NCBI GenBank assembly: GCA_005881435.1
Contig: VBHP01000048.1
Location: 1 to 42,936, forward strand
Source of the DNA: Chloroflexota bacterium
GTDB lineage: Bacteria > Chloroflexota > Limnocylindria > P2-11E > CF-107
Length of the DNA stretch: 42,936 bases
Direction of reading: 5' to 3'
A program made the position numbers and the translations under genes. The notes beneath the pieces are model-generated. The model saw only the letters and a list, made by a program, of their open reading frames with translations. It had not been told where the DNA came from and ran no database searches. Of the stretch, positions 37,970 to 42,936 are shown piece by piece. Every line of letters starts with the position of its first letter. Position 1 is the first letter of the stretch.

Positions 37970-39199
37970 GTGGCGGATTCGACCGTCCTGGTCGCGATCG
38001 ACATCGGGACGACGAAAGTCGTCACCCTCATAGGCGAGGCATCTAGAGCCGCTCAGGTTGACGTCATCGGTATTGGGCAGGCGCCCTCCGATGGCCTCCG
38101 TAAGGGTGTCGTCATCGACATCGACCGCACGGTGCAATCGATCGCCCAATCGATCGAGGCCGCCGAGCGCCTCTCGGGCATGCAGGTGAACTCCGCATTC
38201 GTGGGAGTCTCTGGCAGCCACATCGCCTCACAAAATTCGCGCGGGATGATCGCCGTCTCCGGACGGCGCGCCGACATCTCGCGGGATGACACCGTCCGCG
38301 CCATAGAGGCCGCCCGCGCGGTCTCGATACCGAACACGCGCGAGATCCTGCACGTCATTCCGCGCGGGTACGTCGTCGACGGCCAGGAGGGCGTCCGCGA
38401 TCCGATCGGCATGAGCGCGGTGCGACTCGAGGTCGAGACGCACATCGTCACCGGCGCGACGACGTCGCTGCAGAACCTGCTCAAGTGCGTCCAGCGCGCT
38501 GGCGTCGAGATCGAAGAGCCGGTGCTGGCGCAGCTCGCGACCGCCGAAGCGACCCTGACCGATGAGGATCGCGAGCTCGGGGTCGTCCTCGCCGACATCG
38601 GCGGCGACACCACCGACGTCGCGGTCTTCGTCGACGGCAGCGTCCTTCACGCCTCGACGATCCCGGTCGGTGGCCGCAACGTGACGAACGACCTCGGCTT
38701 GGTGCTCAAGTGCTCCCCCGACACCGCGGAGTCGCTCAAGATCCGCTACGGCACCGCGACGCCACTCGCCGTCGATCCCGACGAGATCGTGCAGGTCCAT
38801 CAGATCGGCGAAGACCATCCCCGTGGCGTCACCCGCCGGCATCTCGCCGAGATCGTGGAGTCGCGGATGCAGGAGCTGTTCGAGCTCATCGCCCGCGAGG
38901 TGGACCGCGCCGGCGCGACGAACCGCCTGCAATCGGGCGTGGTCCTGACCGGTGGAGGCTCGCTCCTCACGGGGACGGCGCAGGCCGCGCGCGATCAACT
39001 GAACATGTCCGCCCGCGTGGTCGCGCCTTCGGGCGTCGGTGGTCTGACGGATCAGATCGCGACGCCGGCATACGCCGCCGCGACTGGGTTGCTGTTGTGG
39101 GGCACGAAGCATTGGTCGCTCGACGAAGCAGCGTCGAATGGACATCTCGACGGACTCGGCGGGCGTGTCCGCGGGCTCTTCAAAGCGTTACTGCCATGA
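37970..39199 (+). CDS. ftsA: Cell division protein FtsA
   Basis: 409 residues from GTG 37970 with GGAGGAACGC before it. Actin-like ATPase that tethers FtsZ to the membrane. [16 protein letters not shown] and [15 protein letters not shown] are the phosphate loops, [14 protein letters not shown] the adenosine motif, and the SHS2-type 1C domain lies at about 85-165. The C-terminal [13 protein letters not shown] is the membrane-targeting amphipathic helix. It is followed by ftsZ after 98 nt, with no promoter that I can place. Confidence 0.95.
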   Translation: MADSTVLVAIDIGTTKVVTLIGEASRAAQVDVIGIGQAPSDGLRKGVVIDIDRTVQSIAQSIEAAERLSGMQVNSAFVGVSGSHIASQNSRGMIAVSGRRADISRDDTVRAIEAARAVSIPNTREILHVIPRGYVVDGQEGVRDPIGMSAVRLEVETHIVTGATTSLQNLLKCVQRAGVEIEEPVLAQLATAEATLTDEDRELGVVLADIGGDTTDVAVFVDGSVLHASTIPVGGRNVTNDLGLVLKCSPDTAESLKIRYGTATPLAVDPDEIVQVHQIGEDHPRGVTRRHLAEIVESRMQELFELIAREVDRAGATNRLQSGVVLTGGGSLLTGTAQAARDQLNMSARVVAPSGVGGLTDQIATPAYAAATGLLLWGTKHWSLDEAASNGHLDGLGGRVRGLFKALLP

Positions 39200-39297
39200 G
39201 AGACGGTCGTTCAGGGAATGACCGGGTCGTGAGGGAACGGGTGATGAAAGAACGACGTGCGCGAAGCGACGGAGAAAAGGCGAGGAGGAACGATGTC

Positions 39298-40437
39298 ATG
39301 CCGATGCGATCGGACATAGAGAACTTCGCGTTGATCAAGGTGGTTGGGGTCGGTGGCGGCGGCTCGAACGCGGTGAACCGGATGATCCGCGCCGAGCTCA
39401 TGGGCGTCGAGTTCATCTCGGTGAACTGCGACGCGCAGGCGTTGCTGCTCTCCGACGCGCCACACAAGATCCGCATCGGCGACAAGGTCACCAAAGGCCT
39501 GGGCGCGGGCGCGGACCCCGGCGTCGGGCGCAAGGCCGCCGAGGAAGACTCGGAGAAGCTGTACGAGTCGCTCAAGGAAGCGGACATGATCTTCATCACC
39601 GCCGGCATGGGCGGCGGCACCGGTACCGGGGCCGCGCCGATCATCGCCGAAATCGCCAAGGACATCGGTGCTCTGACCGTCGCCGTCGTGACCAAGCCGT
39701 TCTCGTTCGAGGGCGCGAAGCGGAAGCTCCTCGCCGAGCAGGGCATCAACGAGATGATCGACAAGGTCGACACGCTCATCACCATCCCCAACGACCGTCT
39801 CCTCCAGGTCGTCGAGAAGCGCACCTCGATGGTCGACGCCTTCCGCGTCGTCGACGACGTGCTGCGTCAAGGCGTGCAGGGCATCAGCGATCTCATCACC
39901 GTTCCCGGTCTCATCAACCTCGACTTCGCCGACGTCAAAACGATCATGACCAATGCCGGGTCCGCCCTGATGGGCATCGGCCAGGGCCAGGGCGAGACCC
40001 GCGCGGCCGACGCGGCGCGTCAAGCGATCATGTCGCCGCTGCTGGAGCAGTCCATCGACGGCGCGCGCGGCGTGCTGTTCACGATCACGGGCGGACCGGA
40101 CCTCACGCTCTTCGAGGTCAACGAGGCCGCCGAGATCATCCACGCCGCCGCCGATCCCGAGGCCAACATCATCTTCGGCGCCGTCATCGACGAGCGCATC
40201 GGCAACGAGGTCAAGATCAGCGTCATCGCGACCGGGTTCGACCCGGCGCGCCCGCTGAAGCGCATCGAGCCCTACCGCCGCCCGCAGCTCGAGCCGCGGC
40301 CGGCCGAGGCGCCGCGCGCGGTGACACAGACCACGCCGGCGAAGGTGCCGGTCGGCACGCCGATGCACCCCGCGCCACAGCCGCAGCAGGAGCGAGAGGA
40401 CCTCGAGATCCCAGCGTTCCTGCGACGGCGCGTCTAG
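39298..40437 (+). CDS. ftsZ: Cell division protein FtsZ
   Basis: 379 residues from ATG 39298, with GAGGAGG (39282-39288) 9 nt upstream; ATG 39244 and ATG 39304 are less likely. Tubulin-like GTPase forming the Z-ring. [19 protein letters not shown]-loop GGGTGTG (105-111), NPNDRL-type [11 protein letters not shown] and [19 protein letters not shown] (synergy loop). Linker is about 50 residues, Pro-rich; the conserved C-terminal peptide is [12 protein letters not shown]. Last gene of the cluster; terminator 14 nt after the stop. Confidence 0.97.
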   Translation: MPMRSDIENFALIKVVGVGGGGSNAVNRMIRAELMGVEFISVNCDAQALLLSDAPHKIRIGDKVTKGLGAGADPGVGRKAAEEDSEKLYESLKEADMIFITAGMGGGTGTGAAPIIAEIAKDIGALTVAVVTKPFSFEGAKRKLLAEQGINEMIDKVDTLITIPNDRLLQVVEKRTSMVDAFRVVDDVLRQGVQGISDLITVPGLINLDFADVKTIMTNAGSALMGIGQGQGETRAADAARQAIMSPLLEQSIDGARGVLFTITGGPDLTLFEVNEAAEIIHAAADPEANIIFGAVIDERIGNEVKISVIATGFDPARPLKRIEPYRRPQLEPRPAEAPRAVTQTTPAKVPVGTPMHPAPQPQQEREDLEIPAFLRRRV

Positions 40438-40451
40438 CCCAGCTGCACGCA

Positions 40452-40480
40452 GAGGCGGGACCGGCAAGCGGTCCCGCCTC
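40452..40480. terminator. Rho-independent terminator at the end of the dcw cluster
   Basis: 12-bp inverted repeat (GAGGCGGGACCG and complement) with a 5-nt loop, then CACCCTTTCG. It ends the ftsA-ftsZ transcript and probably also the opposing binding-protein gene, whose stop lies at 40490. Confidence 0.85.
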
Positions 40481-40489
40481 ACCCTTTCG

Positions 40490-42181
40490 TTACGGCGCTG
40501 AAGCGATGCCCTGAGGCGTCCAGTTACCGGCGACGACCCGCACCGCGGTCATCGTGGTGAAGGTGGTGTCGCCGCTCGGCTGAAACGACCAGCGTCCGAG
40601 GATCCCAGGGAAGTTCATAGTCGCCTTCACGCGATCGCGTAGCGATTGACGATCCGTCCTGTCTTCGCCGAGGGTCCGAAGAGCCGTGATCACGACGTTC
40701 GTGTCCTCGTAGGCATAGATCGCATAGCTGCCGGGTTGCGCGTTGAATCGGCTTGCATATCGCGCAGCCCATTGTGCCTGTGGCTGGCTGTACACCGGCG
40801 CCATGATCTCCCCGATGGTCGCGATCGCGCCGTCCGACGCAGGGCCGGCGGCCTCGATGAACGCCGGCACCGCGATGCCCTCGGTGACTGCGACACGAAC
40901 GTTCGGGACTGCCGCTCGCGCATCCCGCGCGACGCGGCCGGCATTGTCAGCGAGGAAGCCCGCGTAGTACAGGACGTCCGCGTTCGACTGCTGCACGCGC
41001 GTCGCGAGCTCGGTGAAGCTGGACGCGGCTCCGACCGTCTCGTTGCCGACGACCGCGAGCCCGACCTGGCCGGCCGCCAGCGCGAAAGCGCTCGCGATCG
41101 TGCTCGCATAGACGGTGTTCTCCGAAACGATGTAGGCATGCTGCGCTCCCGTGCTTCTCGCCAGCTTCGCGGCGACGGCGCCCTGGACATCATCCGAGGG
41201 GATGTCACGCGTGTAGTTCCGCGCGCAGCCGTTGGGGTAATACACGCCGGGCTCGCCGGCCGCTCCTGGTTTGGTGAGCCCGACGTACGTGTTCGACGGT
41301 GAGAGCATCACGAGCCCGGCCTGACAGAGGATCGGGATCGAGACTCTCGCCGCGCCGGAGTTGAACGGACCGATGTATGCGACGACAGCCGGATCGGACG
41401 CCGCCGCATTCGCGTTGGCGGCTTCCTGCGCCGCGTTCCAGTTCTGTGCCGCGGCAGTAGAGTCGTCCATCGGCACGTAGTCGATGGATACGTCGCCCGC
41501 GTGGAAATTGGCCTCCTCGAGCGCCATGGTGATGGCGTTCACGACGCTCTGAGCGTCGGCAGCGGCTGAGCCCTGCATCGGGAAGCTCGACACGATCTTC
41601 ACGTGGCCGCGAGGCGCCGGGGTTTGCGCTGTGTTGCGGTTGGTGATCTGCACCACGAGATGGCATCGCAGTGCCCGGCCATTTCCGGTGCCGCCTGCGG
41701 CGAGCGAGCGTCCGAGCTGGAACGCGAAGCGGTACGTCGTTCCCGCCTCGAGGTTCACAAGCGAGGTGTACGACGCGGTGGCCCATTCCCCGTCGGCCGA
41801 GGCGTTGCCGCGGTTCCAGCCGAAGGCGTCAAGCGTCCAGCTCGCGCCCGCGTTCGTGCTCGACGCCGTGGCGACGGTGTAGTTGACCGGCCCGTCCGCC
41901 CATAGCGCGACCCAGCCGTTGAGGAAAGCTTGCTGTGGCGCGGTCGCGGTGTAATCACGCGTGGCGCAGGTGATCGGCCCGTACGGGTCCGCGCCGAGAT
42001 TGACCGGATCAGCAGGCACGTCTCCGGATTCGAGGTACGTCGGACGCTCGGCGAAGAGCGCGGACCAGAGGGCGCGCAGACCGCCGCCATCATCGACCGC
42101 CAGCGCGATCGACGCCGACCCAACGAAGAACGCGAGGGTGGCAACGAGTCCGACACGGAGGACGCGACTGAGGCGACGCAT
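40490..42181 (-). CDS. Branched-chain-amino-acid-type periplasmic binding protein with extra N-terminal domain
   Basis: 563 residues from ATG 42181; GGGAAGGGAAG lies upstream. Signal peptide 1-28 (LRVGLVATLAFFVGSASIALA). Residues 30-185 are an extra region: an Ala/Thr/Asn-rich beta domain with STNAGASWTLDAFGWNRGNA and TSLVNLEAGTTYRFAFQLGR. From about 193 the chain is a LivJ/type-1 periplasmic binding fold: KIVSSFPMQGSAAADAQSVV, AIGPFNSG-equivalent YIGPFNSGAARVSIPI, the SPSNTYVGL region and YIVSENTVYASTIASAF. No permease or ATPase genes are visible, so the ligand-binding role may be in sensing. No lipobox Cys. Confidence 0.87.
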   Translation of the reverse strand: MRRLSRVLRVGLVATLAFFVGSASIALAVDDGGGLRALWSALFAERPTYLESGDVPADPVNLGADPYGPITCATRDYTATAPQQAFLNGWVALWADGPVNYTVATASSTNAGASWTLDAFGWNRGNASADGEWATASYTSLVNLEAGTTYRFAFQLGRSLAAGGTGNGRALRCHLVVQITNRNTAQTPAPRGHVKIVSSFPMQGSAAADAQSVVNAITMALEEANFHAGDVSIDYVPMDDSTAAAQNWNAAQEAANANAAASDPAVVAYIGPFNSGAARVSIPILCQAGLVMLSPSNTYVGLTKPGAAGEPGVYYPNGCARNYTRDIPSDDVQGAVAAKLARSTGAQHAYIVSENTVYASTIASAFALAAGQVGLAVVGNETVGAASSFTELATRVQQSNADVLYYAGFLADNAGRVARDARAAVPNVRVAVTEGIAVPAFIEAAGPASDGAIATIGEIMAPVYSQPQAQWAARYASRFNAQPGSYAIYAYEDTNVVITALRTLGEDRTDRQSLRDRVKATMNFPGILGRWSFQPSGDTTFTTMTAVRVVAGNWTPQGIASAP

Positions 42182-42411
42182 GTGATTCTTCCCTTCCCGC
42201 TCTAAGGACCACGACCGTTTTGGGAGTCGTTGGAGGCGCTCCGTCTCATCCGTAGCGAAGTCTCTTGCGGCGAGCGACGGAAGCATTCCGCGCGTCTTCC
42301 ACCTACCCCACGCGGCACATTAGGGTCGCTGAAGCAGCCGGTCGACCGATCTACATGCTCTTAAGTCGTATGAGACGAGTGAGAGTTAGCCGCCGCGGTT
42401 CCCAACCGATT
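42182..42411. other. Gap between binding-protein gene and NrdR operator, nothing identified
   Basis: About 230 nt with the 5' leader of the binding-protein gene on the minus strand. I looked for riboswitch-like elements and a tRNA and found none convincing. No supported gene. Confidence 0.4.
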
Positions 42412-42448
42412 GCACTAGATATAGGCGTCATGGGCCTATATCTTGTGT
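42412..42448 (+). promoter_or_regulatory. Two NrdR-box-like sites upstream of nrdR
   Basis: GCACTAGATATAGGCG (42412-42427) and GGCCTATATCTTGTGT (42433-42448) resemble the NrdR box (ACACTATATATAGTGT-like) and form an inverted pair: CACTAGATATAGG and CCTATATCTTGTG. The centres are 21 bp apart, two helical turns. Suggests NrdR autoregulation. The second site ends 3 nt before the ATG. Confidence 0.65.
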
Positions 42449-42451
42449 CCG

Positions 42452-42936
42452 ATGCACTGTCCGAACTGCAGCGCCGTGGACACAGCCGTGGTCGATTCCC
42501 GCGAAGCTGACGACGGCGGGGCGATACGACGCCGACGCGAGTGCGCGGCCTGCGGCCATCGCTTCACGACATTCGAGCGCGCCGAATCGGCGCGCATCCA
42601 GGTCGTCAAGCGCGACGGCAGTCGCGAGGAGTTCGACCGCGCGAAGCTCGCCTCCTCGATCTCGAAAGCGGCCGGGAAGTCGCTCTCGGTGGAGAAGGTC
42701 ACACAGGTCGTGAACGAGATCGAGACCGGGCTGAAGCAGAGCGGCGCGTCCGAGGTGGATTCGCCGCGACTCGGCGACCTCGTCCTCGCGCGCCTTGAGG
42801 CCGTCGATCCCATGGCCTACGTCCGCTTCCGCATCGTTTACGCGAACCTCCAGGACATCGACGCGCTGCAGGAAGAGCTCGCGCGGCTGACCAATCGCCG
42901 CGAGCGGGCCCGAGAACAGGCCGGCGCGGAGCAGAT
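42452..42936 (+). CDS. nrdR: Transcriptional repressor NrdR, 3' end outside the window
   Basis: 161 codons are visible without a stop, already the usual length of about 150-160. NrdR represses ribonucleotide reductase genes in response to dATP/ATP. Zinc ribbon C3-x2-C6 and C31-x2-C34 (MHCPNCSAVDTAVVDSR, RRRRECAACGHRFTTFER), then the ATP-cone domain with VVKRDGSREEFDRAKLASSI and AYVRFRIVYANL. ATG 42452 has no Shine-Dalgarno; the NrdR boxes end right before it, so the transcript may be leaderless. No ribonucleotide reductase gene is in the window. Confidence 0.95.
   Translation, partial: MHCPNCSAVDTAVVDSREADDGGAIRRRRECAACGHRFTTFERAESARIQVVKRDGSREEFDRAKLASSISKAAGKSLSVEKVTQVVNEIETGLKQSGASEVDSPRLGDLVLARLEAVDPMAYVRFRIVYANLQDIDALQEELARLTNRRERAREQAGAEQ

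Noticed and set aside
39211-40482. 423-codon minus-strand frame opposite ftsZ
   Set aside because: Shadow of ftsZ, rich in Asp/Arg/His/Val repeats caused by the complement of FtsZ codons.
42182-42411. Possible riboswitch in the leader of the binding-protein gene
   Set aside because: I found no conserved aptamer core or terminator-like hairpin.

Overview
The window is GC-rich DNA (very high G+C at third codon positions, many GTG/TTG starts, stop/start overlaps such as GTGA and ATGA) carrying a complete-looking division and cell-wall (dcw) gene cluster, a type A RNase P RNA and monoderm-type features (a small basic protein between ftsQ and ftsA, a sortase-fold lipoprotein). This fits a free-living bacterium of the Chloroflexota/Terrabacteria kind (a Limnocylindria-like lineage is my guess). 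No rRNA or marker tree is available here, so the placement is inference.

Layout. 1-2.2 kb: a 5'-truncated secreted Ig-like protein and a small secreted protein, converging on a shared terminator. 2.5-5.7 kb: an ABC-2 exporter, an RNase H-like protein, a kinase-fold protein lacking the catalytic residues, then rnpB. 5.7-7.0 kb (minus): a Cys-rich microprotein, a lipid kinase and a tandem 10-Cys metallothionein-like protein. 7.3-10.8 kb: stress and nucleoid-type small proteins (GT4 glycosyltransferase, DUF6496-like basic protein, DksA-like zinc finger, SRPBCC, His-rich and BON proteins). 10.8-15.1 kb: a membrane protein diverging from a translationally coupled cassette of RibD-type reductase, BchC-like MDR dehydrogenase, degenerate 6-pyruvoyl-tetrahydropterin-synthase homologue and glycosyltransferase; this is the best candidate for an undescribed pathway. 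15.2-18.4 kb: a small membrane protein without a standard start codon, a stress protein, topoisomerase IB, a disordered protein, a sortase-fold lipoprotein with Cys replaced by Ser, and HU. 18.5-21.5 kb: amidase, zinc-ribbon protein, FabH.

21.6-40.5 kb: the dcw cluster, in the order mraZ-rsmH-ftsL-ftsI-murF-mraY-yfiH-murD-(orf67)-ftsW-murG-murC-murB-MBL hydrolase-ddl-ftsQ-sbp-globin-ftsA-ftsZ. It makes lipid II precursors (MurF, MraY, MurD, MurG, MurC, MurB, Ddl) and the septal machinery (FtsL, FtsI, FtsW, FtsQ, FtsA, FtsZ). A near-consensus promoter and a three-repeat MraZ operator precede mraZ. murE is absent, and three genes not normally in dcw clusters are inserted. The cluster ends at a strong hairpin terminator facing a branched-chain-amino-acid-type binding protein gene. 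The window closes inside nrdR, which has two NrdR-box-like sites in front of it.

Several genes have a -10-like hexamer only 6-8 nt before the start codon and no Shine-Dalgarno, suggesting leaderless transcripts alongside genes with clear AGGAGG sites. I saw no tRNA, rRNA, insertion sequence, prophage or CRISPR array.
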